Notes: a model not told the origin generated them from the sequence alone. Positions 18,920-26,552 are shown, numbered from the stretch's first letter. The stretch is DNA of 64,000 nt from Bradyrhizobium ontarionense (GCF_021088345.1 NZ_CP088156.1:558001-622000), one strand, 5' to 3'. Made by a program: numbers and translations.

Positions 18920-19516
18920 ATGATCACGCGCGCCGAGATCAAGAGGCAGGACGAATATCTGCTGCGGCAGCAGCATGACTTCCGCAGGGCCGCCGACATC
19001 GTCACCGATGCGCTGGCGAAGTTCGACGAGATCGAGGCGGTCGCGGTGATCGGTTCGGTCGCCAAGCCGCTGTGGAAGGAGGTGCCGCGCTTTCGCGACT
19101 TTCGCCACGCCGGCATCGAGGTCTGGCACGAATGCAAGGATGTCGATCTCGCGGTGTGGATCAGCTCGCAGCATCGGCTGGGCGACATCCGTCGCGCCCG
19201 CGATGGCGCCCTGGCCGCCGCCTACAAGGCCGGCACCGGGCCGAGCACGGCCAATCACCAGGTCGAGATCTTCCTGATCGAGCCGGGGACCGATCGCTAT
19301 CTCGGCCGCCTCTGCAACTTCAACAGCTGCCCCAAAGGCAAGCCGAAATGCGAAGTTCCCGGCTGCGGCGAGATCGCCTTCAACGCGGTCATCGACGGCT
19401 TCGAACCCTATCCCGACCTGTTGGCATCAGCGGCCCACGCGACCTTGTATCGCCGCGGGCAGGGACGGCTGCGCTCGGCCCTCGACCTGCCGGGACCGAT
19501 CGAGGATCGTGATTGA
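18920..19516 (+). CDS. Nucleotidyltransferase-fold protein with a four-cysteine segment
   Basis: This 198-residue protein has the pol-beta-type nucleotidyltransferase signature: Gly45-Ser46 (VIGSVAKPL), then Asp74-x-Asp76 (CKDVDLAVW). After it, CNFNSCPKGKPKCEVPGCGE holds four cysteines spaced like a zinc-binding knuckle, which is not a standard part of the fold. Substrate unknown; candidates are RNA ends, tRNA or small molecules. It starts just after the SWIM gene stop. Pairing with a SWIM protein near an RNA-repair locus hints at nucleic-acid work, but that is inference. Confidence 0.7.
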   Translation: MITRAEIKRQDEYLLRQQHDFRRAADIVTDALAKFDEIEAVAVIGSVAKPLWKEVPRFRDFRHAGIEVWHECKDVDLAVWISSQHRLGDIRRARDGALAAAYKAGTGPSTANHQVEIFLIEPGTDRYLGRLCNFNSCPKGKPKCEVPGCGEIAFNAVIDGFEPYPDLLASAAHATLYRRGQGRLRSALDLPGPIEDRD

Positions 19517-19731
19517 AACGCAGGCTTCGTGGCGAGCCAGTGGCGCGAGAGGGTCTCTTCGTGCCGTTCGAGCCGTGCGCCATCATCGATCATCTCGCGC
19601 GCGACGTCTCGGGCGTTTTCCTCGCCGGCCTGGTCTCGCAAGATGGTTGTCGGTTGCTGGAAATCTGGCATACGGGGCCCATGTCGAGCCACAGTCATTG
19701 GGCGTGCTTGGATTGCGAGCGTCGGTCTTGA
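19513..19731 (+). CDS. Possible small hypothetical protein (TTG start)
   Basis: A 72-residue frame starts at TTG 19513, overlapping the upstream stop (TTGA), with GAGGA about 7 bases before it. The sequence (LFVPFEPCAIIDHLARDV, then LEIWHTGPMSSHSHWACLDC) is not one I recognise. It would fill an otherwise 228-base gap. It could equally be chance. Confidence 0.3.
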   Translation: MKRRLRGEPVAREGLFVPFEPCAIIDHLARDVSGVFLAGLVSQDGCRLLEIWHTGPMSSHSHWACLDCERRS

Positions 19732-19744
19732 GGAATTTTGCGTG

Positions 19745-20290
19745 ATGACGATCGAAGACGTCGAGGCCCTGAAGCAGGCGATCGCCTCCGGCCGAACGCC
19801 GGCGTTTCTGCTGTTCTGGGGACACACCGCAAAGACGGACGAGATCGGCAAGCACGTGCTCAGCCAGTGGTGGCCGGCGGCGTTCTCGCTCGATGGCCGG
19901 ACCTATGCGACCGCCGAGCACTACATGATGGCGCACAAGGCCGAGTTGTTCGGAGACCAGGAGACGCGCGACGCCATTCTGGCGGCGCCCGGTCCGTCGC
20001 AGGCAAAAACTCTCGGGCGGGCGGTGCGCGGCTTCGACGACGATCGCTGGATCGCACACCGGTTCGATGTCGCGGTGCGCGGCAATGTCGCCAAGTTTGG
20101 CCAGAACCCGGAACTCGCGGCGTGGCTGCGATCGACCGGCGACGCCGTGTTGGTCGAAGCGAGCCCGGTGGACCGCATCTGGGGCATCGGCCTCGCGGCC
20201 GATGACGCGCGGGCGCGCGAACCGGCGCGCTGGCGCGGCCTCAACCTGCTCGGCTTCGCGCTGATGAAGGTGCGCGCCGCGCTCCAATGA
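19745..20290 (+). CDS. NADAR family protein (YbiA-like N-glycosidase)
   Basis: This 181-residue protein is a clear NADAR domain: LSQWWPAAFSLDGRTYATAEH, MMAHKAELFGD, VEASPVDRIWGIGL and WRGLNLLGFALMKVR. Known NADAR proteins cleave N-glycosidic bonds in riboflavin-pathway intermediates, and some remove ADP-ribose from guanine. ATG 19745 fits the family's start. It converges on the Pnkp gene with a 19-base gap. The setting beside RNA repair makes a nucleic-acid substrate worth testing, without proof. Confidence 0.88.
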   Translation: MTIEDVEALKQAIASGRTPAFLLFWGHTAKTDEIGKHVLSQWWPAAFSLDGRTYATAEHYMMAHKAELFGDQETRDAILAAPGPSQAKTLGRAVRGFDDDRWIAHRFDVAVRGNVAKFGQNPELAAWLRSTGDAVLVEASPVDRIWGIGLAADDARAREPARWRGLNLLGFALMKVRAALQ

Positions 20291-20309
20291 GCGCGACGCT
20301 CAGTCTTGC

Positions 20310-22871
20310 TCACAGCCGCGGATCGATCGGCTCGCTCTCCAGCGCCAGCACCGCGAACACGCATTCATGCACGCGCCGCAGCGGCTCGCGCGCGACGAAG
20401 CGCGTGAGCGCCTCGTGGCCGAGGGCGAATTCGCGCAAGGCGAGCTTGCGCTTGCCGTCGAGCTTGCGCTGGCGCAGCCGGATGATGTGCTCCGGCGCGT
20501 CGTATTCCGGGCCGTAGATGATGCGCAGATATTCTGACCCGCGCACCTTCAGCGCCGGCTGGATCAGGCCCTTCGGCCCGCGTGCGACGAAGTCTTTGGG
20601 CTTCACCACCATGCCTTCGCCACCGCCGGCCGTGAGTTGCTCCCACCAGGCGATGGCGTCCGCGACGGCCGCGTCATCCGCCAACGTCACCGTGCGCCAA
20701 TGCGTGCGCGTGACGACCGACTGAGATGCGGCGGCGAGCCGATCGGCGATGCCCATGTGCCAGACATGATCCTGGTCGAACCAGACCCGGCCTTCGCTGG
20801 CCAGCAGATGGAACGGCGCGACCTTCAGATCATCGACGCCCGAGACCGGCCAGATATAGGGCGCCCAGGCCTCGCCATAGCGCGCCACACGCTGCACACG
20901 ATCGCGAAAGTGATCGCCGAGTGCAGCGACGTCGAGCCCGCGACGGGCGGCGCGCGCCAGCGCTTCCGCCGCCGCACCGAGACCAGCGACCGATGACGCC
21001 GCGACCGGCGCATACTGGCTCTCGATCAGGCTGCCAGCCTTGGCCGACCACGGCATGATCTCGGCGTCGAGCAGAACCCAGTCGGATTGCAGCTCCTGCC
21101 ACAGGCCGGCATCGTCGAAGGCCTGTCGCAGCCGCGCCAACAGCGCCTCGGTCATCGCGGCATCGTTGAAGAAGGCGCGCCCGGTGCGGGTCCAGATCGC
21201 GCCGCTCTCATCTCCGGCGATGTTGAAGCGGGCCTTCGCAACGTCGGTGCTCCGGCACAGCGCGATCACGGCGCGCGAGCCCATGTGCTTCTCCTCGCAC
21301 ACGACCTCGCTGACGCCGCGGTCACGGAAATGCGCGAACGCCTCCTCGGGCCGCTCCAGCCAGCCTTCGCGGGCGCTGGTCTCCGACGGCGACATCGTCG
21401 GCGGCAGGTAGGCCAGCCATTGTGGCGCGAGCGCGAACCGGCTCATGACTTCCAGCGCGGCGGCGGCGTTCTCCTCGGCGACCACCACGCGGTTCAACAA
21501 AGTGGTGTCGATCCAGCGCCGGCCGCTGACATCCGCGATGTCGAGCAGCTGGTCGGCCTCGGCCTGCGCCGAGACCGCGCCGGCGCGCGCGGCAAGCGGA
21601 CGGATCGGCTCGCACCAGACGCGCTCGGCGTCGACGTCGACGATCTCGCGCTCGGGCCAGCGCAGCGCCGTGAGCCTGCCGCCGAATACGCAGCCGGTGT
21701 CGAGGCAGAGCGTGTTGTTGACCCATTCGGCGTTGAGCACCGGCGTGTGGCCGTAGACAACGCTGGTTGGCCCGCGATAGTTCGCGGCCCAGTCGGCGCG
21801 CACGGGCAGGCCGAACTCGTCGATCTCGCCGGTGGTCTCGCCATAGAGCGCGAACTCGCGTACCGCGCCGGAGCCGCGGCCGATCATCTCCTCCTTCAGC
21901 CCGGCATGCGCGACCGCGAGCCGGCCGCCATCGAGCCAGACATGGCTGCGCAGGCCGTCGAGGAACGCGGGCAGCGTGTCGCGGAAGCTGCGATCCTCGC
22001 TGGCGAGCTGATCGATCGTCGCCTGCAGCCCATGCGCGATCGTAACCTTGCGCCCGGCAAGCCAGCGTCCGAATTTGCGGTCGTGGTTGCCCTGCACGGC
22101 ATAGGCGGTGCCGGCCGCAACCATGCTCATGATGATGCGCAGCACGTCGGGCGATTGTGGGCCGCGGTCGACGAGATCGCCGACGACAACGAGCTTGCGG
22201 CCGGCGGGCGGTGTCACCGTGACAGTGCGATGGCCCGTGGCCTCGCTCCATGTCACCTGGTAGCCGAGCTTCGCCAGCAGCGCCTGCAATTCGCTAGCGC
22301 AGCCATGGATGTCGCCGACGATGTCGAACGGACCATTGTCGTGGCGCTTGTCGGTCCACAGTGGCTGCCGGGCGATGGTCGCGGCCTCGATACGCTCGAC
22401 GCTGTCGAGCTTCCAGACCTGGCGGAAACCCTCGCGCTGCAGGCCACCGAGGCCGCGGCGGATTTCCGAGACCATGCGCTGCACCACCGGGCCGCCGAAA
22501 GTGCGCTCCGGCCGCGTCTTGTTTCTGTCGATGCAGATGTCGATGCCGGGATCGAACACGATCGCGACCGGCAGCGCATGCCATTTGCGCGCCAGCTCCA
22601 CCCAGCCCTTGCGGTCGGCGGGGCGCACATTGGTGGCGTCGATCACCGCAAGCCTGCGATGCTTGAGCCGCCGGCCGGCGATCTCGCGCACGATGTCGAA
22701 GGCGTCGGCCGACACGCTCTGATCGGTCTCGTCGTCAGCAACCAGCGCGCGGCAATGATCCGAGGAGATCACCTCGGTGGGAAGGAAGTGACTGGCGGCG
22801 AAGGTCGACTTGCCGGAGCCGGTCGAGCCGATCAGCACGACCAGCGAGAAGTCGGGAATTTCGATGTTCAT
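20310..22871 (-). CDS. pnkp: Polynucleotide kinase-phosphatase-ligase of the Pnkp/Hen1 RNA-repair system
   Basis: This 853-residue protein has the three-part Pnkp layout. The kinase domain carries a P-loop at residues 15-23 (GSTGSGKST). A calcineurin-like phosphatase follows from about residue 183: DIVGDIHG, GDLVDRGP, GNHD, AHAG and YGHTP. The C-terminal ligase domain has a KxxG motif at Lys528 (EEKHMGSRAV), the expected adenylation site. Known Pnkp proteins heal broken RNA ends, and the ligase acts together with Hen1. ATG 22871 aligns with family N-termini and lies 8 bases after the hen1 stop, indicating one operon. Confidence 0.95.
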   Translation of the reverse strand: MNIEIPDFSLVVLIGSTGSGKSTFAASHFLPTEVISSDHCRALVADDETDQSVSADAFDIVREIAGRRLKHRRLAVIDATNVRPADRKGWVELARKWHALPVAIVFDPGIDICIDRNKTRPERTFGGPVVQRMVSEIRRGLGGLQREGFRQVWKLDSVERIEAATIARQPLWTDKRHDNGPFDIVGDIHGCASELQALLAKLGYQVTWSEATGHRTVTVTPPAGRKLVVVGDLVDRGPQSPDVLRIIMSMVAAGTAYAVQGNHDRKFGRWLAGRKVTIAHGLQATIDQLASEDRSFRDTLPAFLDGLRSHVWLDGGRLAVAHAGLKEEMIGRGSGAVREFALYGETTGEIDEFGLPVRADWAANYRGPTSVVYGHTPVLNAEWVNNTLCLDTGCVFGGRLTALRWPEREIVDVDAERVWCEPIRPLAARAGAVSAQAEADQLLDIADVSGRRWIDTTLLNRVVVAEENAAAALEVMSRFALAPQWLAYLPPTMSPSETSAREGWLERPEEAFAHFRDRGVSEVVCEEKHMGSRAVIALCRSTDVAKARFNIAGDESGAIWTRTGRAFFNDAAMTEALLARLRQAFDDAGLWQELQSDWVLLDAEIMPWSAKAGSLIESQYAPVAASSVAGLGAAAEALARAARRGLDVAALGDHFRDRVQRVARYGEAWAPYIWPVSGVDDLKVAPFHLLASEGRVWFDQDHVWHMGIADRLAAASQSVVTRTHWRTVTLADDAAVADAIAWWEQLTAGGGEGMVVKPKDFVARGPKGLIQPALKVRGSEYLRIIYGPEYDAPEHIIRLRQRKLDGKRKLALREFALGHEALTRFVAREPLRRVHECVFAVLALESEPIDPRL

Positions 22872-22879
22872 GAATTTGC

Positions 22880-24259
22880 TCAGCGGGTGAAGACGGCCAT
22901 CTGGGTCGGCGCGCCCAACGTTTCGTCGTGATGGCCGATGCCGGAGACGGCGACTTGATAGTTGAAGCTTGTGCAGATGCGTTGCGCCCAATCGGCGAAT
23001 TCGGCGCGCGTCCACTCGAAGCGGTGATCGCGATGGCGGAACTGACCGGCGGGAAGGCTCGGAAACAACGCGTTGTAGTCGGCGTTCGGCGTGGTCACGA
23101 TGACGGCGCGCGGGCGCGCGGCGCCGAACACGACGCGCTCGACCAGCGGCAGCCGGTCGGGATCGAGATGCTCGATCACCTCGACCAGCGCCGCGGCGTC
23201 GGCGCCGGCCCAGCGGTCGTCGCGATAGGTCAGCGAGCCATGCAGCAGCGTGATACGGCCCTCCTGAGGGCCGCCCGGCAAGCCCAGCTTCAGCCGCTTG
23301 GACGCGCGCTCGAGCTCGCGGGCGGCGGGATCGAGCCCGATCACGCGCTCCACCCAGCGCTCGCGGACGAGAAGCTGCAGCAGCTTGCCTTCGCCGCAGC
23401 CGAGATCGGCGATCGTCTTGGCGCCGGTGGCGCGCAGCGCCTCGACGGCGGCGGCCATGCGCAGGTCATTGAGCCGGATCGGCGTCTCCAGCGTGTCCTC
23501 GGTCTCGCTGCGCGCATCGGGATCGAGCGCCTCATCCTGCGTCTCCGGCGCCAGCCGCGCCAGCGCCGCGCGTGCGAGCACGCCGCGATGGCGCAGGTAG
23601 CGGCGCACGATCAGCTCCTTGGCCGGATGCGCGTCGAGCCAGCCTTCGCCGCGCTTGAGCAGCTTGTCGATCTCCTCATCGCCGACCCAGTAGTGCTTGG
23701 CGTCGTCCATCACCGGGATCAGCACGTAGAGATGGTTCAAGAGCGCGCTGAGCCGGGCGCTGCCGCGCAAGGTCAGTCGGACATAGCGGCTCGATGGATC
23801 GCCCTGCGGTCCAGGCACCGGCGCCAGCTCCATTTGCCAGCCCAACGGCTCGAACAGCTGCCGCAGCACGGCTTCGCCGCCGCGCAGCGGCAGCGGCGTC
23901 ACGACCGCTTCGAGCGGAATGGCGCTGTCGGCGAGCTCCTGGCGCGCGCTGCTGACGCCGTTCATCGCGGTCCGGAACGCCTTGTTCAAGGCGACGGAGA
24001 GGAAGGACGACGCGGCGTAGGGCCGGTCGTTGACATATTGATCGAGCAGCCCGTCGCTCTGGCCCTTGCCGCGCACGAGACCGATCGGATCGACGTCGAG
24101 CACCAGCGCCGCCTCGCAGCGGCTCTCGCTGGCCTCGGGATAGACGATCAGCGCCTTGCCATAGGTGAGCGCGAGCTCATGCAGCCTGTCGGGATGCTTG
24201 TTGAGCAGGTAGCCGAGATCGGTGGCGGGCTGATGTGTCGTGGCGATGGACAGAAACAT
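22880..24259 (-). CDS. hen1: 3'-terminal RNA ribose 2'-O-methyltransferase
   Basis: This 459-residue bacterial Hen1 has the N-terminal ligase-activating region (start MFLSIATTHQPATDLGYLLN; then ALIVYPEASESRCEAALVLDVD) and a C-terminal methyltransferase. The SAM motif ADLGCGEGKLL is near residue 286. The metal-binding motifs are EVIEH near residue 360 and RHRDHRFEW near residue 410. In known systems Hen1 marks the 3' end of cut RNA with a 2'-O-methyl group before ligation, protecting the repaired site from recutting. ATG 24259 gives the standard N-terminus. Confidence 0.95.
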   Translation of the reverse strand: MFLSIATTHQPATDLGYLLNKHPDRLHELALTYGKALIVYPEASESRCEAALVLDVDPIGLVRGKGQSDGLLDQYVNDRPYAASSFLSVALNKAFRTAMNGVSSARQELADSAIPLEAVVTPLPLRGGEAVLRQLFEPLGWQMELAPVPGPQGDPSSRYVRLTLRGSARLSALLNHLYVLIPVMDDAKHYWVGDEEIDKLLKRGEGWLDAHPAKELIVRRYLRHRGVLARAALARLAPETQDEALDPDARSETEDTLETPIRLNDLRMAAAVEALRATGAKTIADLGCGEGKLLQLLVRERWVERVIGLDPAARELERASKRLKLGLPGGPQEGRITLLHGSLTYRDDRWAGADAAALVEVIEHLDPDRLPLVERVVFGAARPRAVIVTTPNADYNALFPSLPAGQFRHRDHRFEWTRAEFADWAQRICTSFNYQVAVSGIGHHDETLGAPTQMAVFTR

Positions 24260-24289
24260 GGGGTCACTTATTCCTACTGAGTCACAACC

Positions 24290-24441
24290 GCCGTCATTCC
24301 GGGACAAGGCCGAGAGGCCTTGAACCCGGAATCTCGATATTGTCTTGCGTCCATTCCTGACAATCTCGAGATTCCAGGTTCAATCGTCAACGCGTCGCCG
24401 CTTCGCGCGGACGCATTGACGATTGCCCCGGAATGACGGCG
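24290..24441. repeat. Dispersed inverted repeat between ro60 and hen1
   Basis: GCCGTCATTCCGGG with CAA near 24290-24306 is inverted at 24423-24440 (TTGCCCCGGAATGACGGC), and nested stems lie between. The CCGTCATTCCGGG motif is a well-known Bradyrhizobium-type intergenic repeat. It fills the roughly 300-base gap between the ro60 stop and the hen1 start and may end or attenuate ro60 transcription. Confidence 0.6.
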
Positions 24442-24557
24442 AAACCACAACCGCCCAGCTCCTTGTGATGCAGGATGACTGAACCAATGCGCGCCGTCCG
24501 ATCCACTTTGTGGAAGGAGACCCGGGCGCGTCTGTGACGCGTCCGGGTCCGTTATCG

Positions 24558-25898
24558 TCAATGCAGGGTGGCCCCGCGCAAGCTCTCCTCCTGCGCCGCG
24601 ATCCAGGCGATCACGGCCTCGGAGAAGCCGTCGACCCGCGTCCAGGGCCCGTAACCGACCCCGTGCTGGTACGACGCCACGTTGACCATGGTCCCGCGCG
24701 CCTTCGGCGACGGCACCGCATCGTGGCTCTGCTCGTCGGTGAAGACAATCAGGCGGTCACCCCCACGGTCGATGTCCTTGACCGCACGGCCGAGATAGGT
24801 CCCGGAATGCGGCTGCGAACTGAGGATCGCATCGCGCAGCGCAAATCCCCGGCGCGGCGGCACCTTCACGACCTCATTGCTGAACGTGAAGATCTCCACC
24901 TCGTCGCAGACCTCGCGGGCGAGGATCGCCAGTCCGCAGGCCGCCTCCGCGCGCGTCATTTCCGACTGCGCGGACAGCCTCGCGAACATCGAGCCGGACA
25001 CGTCGATCAGGAGCCGCGTGCGGCCGGGCAGCCGTGCGTAGCCCTTGATCGACCGGAGCATCGCGCCCTCGAGCTCGGGCTCGAAGTCGGGCGCATGCCG
25101 TGCCGCCGTGATGAAGCGATACGGCAGGACACGGTCCGTCCGCATCGTCTCGATCGCGGCCGCGATGGTTGCCCGCGGCACGCCCGCCTGCTGCATGAGG
25201 CGCAGGTTGCGCAGCAGCGCCAGCGCGCCGAGCCGCTTCTCAGCGAGCAGCCGCTCGAAGCTCGCGCGCTTGTCCGCGCCGGCCGAAAGCGCGACCTCCC
25301 AGGTGTCGGGCGAGGGCAGCTCGCCCTGGGCAAGCTGCTTCCACACTGCCTCCTGGGCGGCATCCTTCGGTCTGGCGTGCACCAGGAACAGGACGTCGCG
25401 GAGCCGCACCGGCCCCTCGCGATCATACTTCGCGAGCTGATAGGCGTCGAACTTCGCAAACGCCTTCGCCAGCCCCTTCTTGACCTGTGCCGAGACCGGC
25501 TGCCGCTTGCGCTGCTGCTGAGGACCGAGAGAATCCGCCCAGTAGATCGCGAGCAGCTCGGTCATCTCGTTCGGCCGCTGGATGATACGCGACAGCGTCT
25601 CGGCGACCAGCGCACGGTGCGACGGCAGCCGCGCCATCTCGCGGGCGACGAGCAGCGGCGCATGCCGCAGCTTCATCTCCTCGCGCGCACGGACCGCGAG
25701 ATCAGTGACCTCGCGCGGTGCGACCTGGGGCACCAGCGCCTTGATGCGCTCGGCGATCGACACGCCGTCCTCGTAAAACTGGTCCTCCCACAGCAGGCAG
25801 CTCATCAGTGTACGCTGCAGCGCCTGTGCCGGCGCGAGCTGCCGGGTGCGCGCACCCTCATGGGTGAAGGCGCGCAGGGACTTGTTGAGCCTGACCAT
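24558..25898 (-). CDS. rsr: TROVE-domain Ro60-like RNA-binding protein (bacterial Ro/Rsr)
   Basis: This 446-residue protein has a TROVE (HEAT-like ring) domain from the N-terminus (QALQRTLMSCLLWEDQFYEDG; VREVARLP-like helix VAREMARLPSHRALVAETL) and a C-terminal von Willebrand A domain. An intact MIDAS motif begins at Asp299 (DVSGSM). Known bacterial Ro60 proteins bind Y RNAs and misfolded RNA and can guide exonucleases. ATG 25898 has AGGAGG 6 bases upstream. The gene lies 35 bases after the RNA array at 25933-26809, which very probably encodes its RNA partners. Confidence 0.93.
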   Translation of the reverse strand: MVRLNKSLRAFTHEGARTRQLAPAQALQRTLMSCLLWEDQFYEDGVSIAERIKALVPQVAPREVTDLAVRAREEMKLRHAPLLVAREMARLPSHRALVAETLSRIIQRPNEMTELLAIYWADSLGPQQQRKRQPVSAQVKKGLAKAFAKFDAYQLAKYDREGPVRLRDVLFLVHARPKDAAQEAVWKQLAQGELPSPDTWEVALSAGADKRASFERLLAEKRLGALALLRNLRLMQQAGVPRATIAAAIETMRTDRVLPYRFITAARHAPDFEPELEGAMLRSIKGYARLPGRTRLLIDVSGSMFARLSAQSEMTRAEAACGLAILAREVCDEVEIFTFSNEVVKVPPRRGFALRDAILSSQPHSGTYLGRAVKDIDRGGDRLIVFTDEQSHDAVPSPKARGTMVNVASYQHGVGYGPWTRVDGFSEAVIAWIAAQEESLRGATLH

Positions 25899-25932
25899 GA
25901 TGGCCTCCTCTTGGGGTTGATGATGGATGGGG

Positions 25933-26072
25933 TGCCGGGGAACGGACGAGGCTGACCTGCCATTGCTGGCAACCACATGCTCGATCCGACGAGCTGCGGA
26001 CGGATGACGTCCGGGAGGAGTCGAACCTCCAACCTTGTGGTCCCGAAGTAACAGCGCTCTTCACCACCGGCA
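25933..26072 (-). ncRNA. Y RNA-like unit E with a permuted Pro-CGG-like tRNA domain
   Basis: This unit reads on the minus strand towards ro60. It opens with the conserved GGTGGTGAAGA (26068-26058). P2 is 26059-26052 with 25954-25948, and a short P1 is 26072-26069 with 25936-25933. Inside, the 3' half of a tRNA comes first: loop end CGGGA at 26045, anticodon-stem strand 26040-36, T arm 26030-14, acceptor strand 26013-07. The 5' half follows: acceptor 26003-25997, D arm 25994-79, anticodon-stem strand 25977-73, TT. The anticodon stem TGTGG/CCACA exists only between the two halves. The joined loop TTCGGGA reads anticodon CGG (Pro). A GNRA-capped hairpin lies at 25971-58. Confidence 0.75.
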
Positions 26073-26073
26073 G

Positions 26074-26110
26074 TGACGCATGATCGTCTCTTGCGAGCGA
26101 TCATGCGTCA
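26074..26110. other. 13-bp perfect hairpin between RNA units D and E
   Basis: TGACGCATGATCG at 26074-26086 is exactly inverted at 26098-26110 with an 11-base loop. No T-run follows on either strand, so it is not a standard terminator. Its place between units D and E suggests a processing signal or part of unit E's leader. Confidence 0.6.
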
Positions 26111-26117
26111 GGATGGA

Positions 26118-26279
26118 CCACGCGCCGGGAACGGGCGAATGCTGAGCTCCGCTCCACTCGCGTGGACCGGACAGTGCTCTGCCGCTGAGCTACCGGCGCA
26201 TGGAACGCCGGATGGGAGTCGAACCCACGACCTCTCGATTAGCAATCGAAGTATCAGCACTCTTCACCACGGCACGTGG
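26118..26279 (-). ncRNA. Y RNA-like unit D with a permuted tRNA domain, Ser-GCU-like loop and encoded CCA
   Basis: P1 pairs 26279-26271 with 26126-26118 (9 bp with one G-U) and P2 pairs 26261-26254 with 26145-26138. The motif GTGGTGAAGA is at 26270-61. The 3' half comes first: anticodon loop TTGCTAA 26245-39, T arm 26228-12, acceptor CCGGCGT 26211-05, then T and CCA (26203-01). One base later the 5' half starts: acceptor GCGCCGG 26199-93, then TA, D stem GCTC/GAGC with GG in its loop, ending CT at 26173. The acceptor strands pair over all 7 positions (one G-U). A GCGA-capped hairpin follows at 26171-48. The short variable loop does not fit a true tRNA-Ser. Confidence 0.75.
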
Positions 26280-26287
26280 AAGGGGTG

Positions 26288-26318
26288 GGCGGGGAATCGA
26301 CGATGCTGTTGCTGCCCC
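26288..26318. repeat. 31-base leader repeat, copy 2, upstream of unit D
   Basis: This copy is identical to 26518-26548 at 29 of 31 positions. On the minus strand it reads GGGGCAGCAACAGCATCG then ATTCCCCGCC, and the GGGG/CCCC ends could close a small stem. It precedes unit D by nine bases and may be a 5' leader or promoter-proximal element. Confidence 0.6.
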
Positions 26319-26350
26319 ACCCATAATAGGCGTTCACGCATTGAGATGGA

Positions 26351-26509
26351 CCACGAGCCGGGAACGGGCGATGACTGAGATCCGGTCCAGTTGCGTGGAC
26401 CGGAAAGCGCTCTGACCTCTGAGCTACCGGCAGAACGCCGGGCGGGATTCGAACCCGCGACCTCTCGCGTGGAAGGCGAAGTAACAGTCATCTTCACCAC
26501 GGCTCGTGG
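26351..26509 (-). ncRNA. Y RNA-like unit C with a permuted Gly-UCC-like tRNA domain
   Basis: P1 is a perfect 9-bp pairing of 26509-26501 with 26359-26351. P2 is a perfect 8-bp pairing of 26492-26485 with 26377-26370. The motif GTGGTGAAGA is at 26500-26491. The tRNA 3' half runs 26478-26435: loop CTTCCAC (anticodon TCC), variable AGGTC, T arm GCGGG-TTCGAAT-CCCGC, acceptor CCGGCGT. After a single base the 5' half follows (26433-26406): acceptor CTGCCGG, TA, D arm with GG. Joining CT at 26407-06 to CGC at 26478-76 restores a perfect anticodon stem with GCGAG. A 9-bp hairpin follows at 26404-26381. Confidence 0.75.
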
Positions 26510-26517
26510 ATTGGTTC

Positions 26518-26548
26518 GGCGGGGAATAGGCGATGCTGTTGCTGCCCC
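26518..26548. repeat. 31-base leader repeat, copy 1, upstream of unit C
   Basis: This is the partner of 26288-26318 (29 of 31 identical). It precedes unit C by nine bases, the same position as the other copy relative to unit D. Unit E lacks it. The pattern suggests tandem duplication of a leader-plus-RNA block. Confidence 0.6.
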
Positions 26549-26552
26549 ATCG

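Noticed and set aside
20310..24280. Long plus-strand frames opposite pnkp and hen1
   Set aside because: They mirror the real minus-strand genes and show no recognisable domain or start signal.
24558..25955. Plus-strand long open frame opposite ro60
   Set aside because: It is the antisense shadow of a clear TROVE-domain gene in high-GC DNA, arginine-rich and without domains.
25990..26470. Plus-strand tRNA genes
   Set aside because: TTCGAACC-like strings on the plus strand are reverse complements of minus-strand T arms; no plus-strand cloverleaf forms.
26118..26509. Ordinary intron-containing tRNAs read from the 5' half of one unit to the 3' half of the next
   Set aside because: The order is 3' half then 5' half three times, leaving the first 3' half and the last 5' half without partners. 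Unit D's 5' acceptor mismatches unit E's 3' acceptor at 2 of 7 positions, and unit E's anticodon stem pairs only within its own unit.
25933..26509. Permuted self-splicing group I introns around the tRNA halves
   Set aside because: The flanking sequence is only about 60-80 bases per side. I could not find a group I core, and the base before the 3' half is T, not the usual terminal G.
25933..26509. Two-piece permuted tmRNA
   Set aside because: The units have normal D arms and anticodon loops and no tag-coding region.
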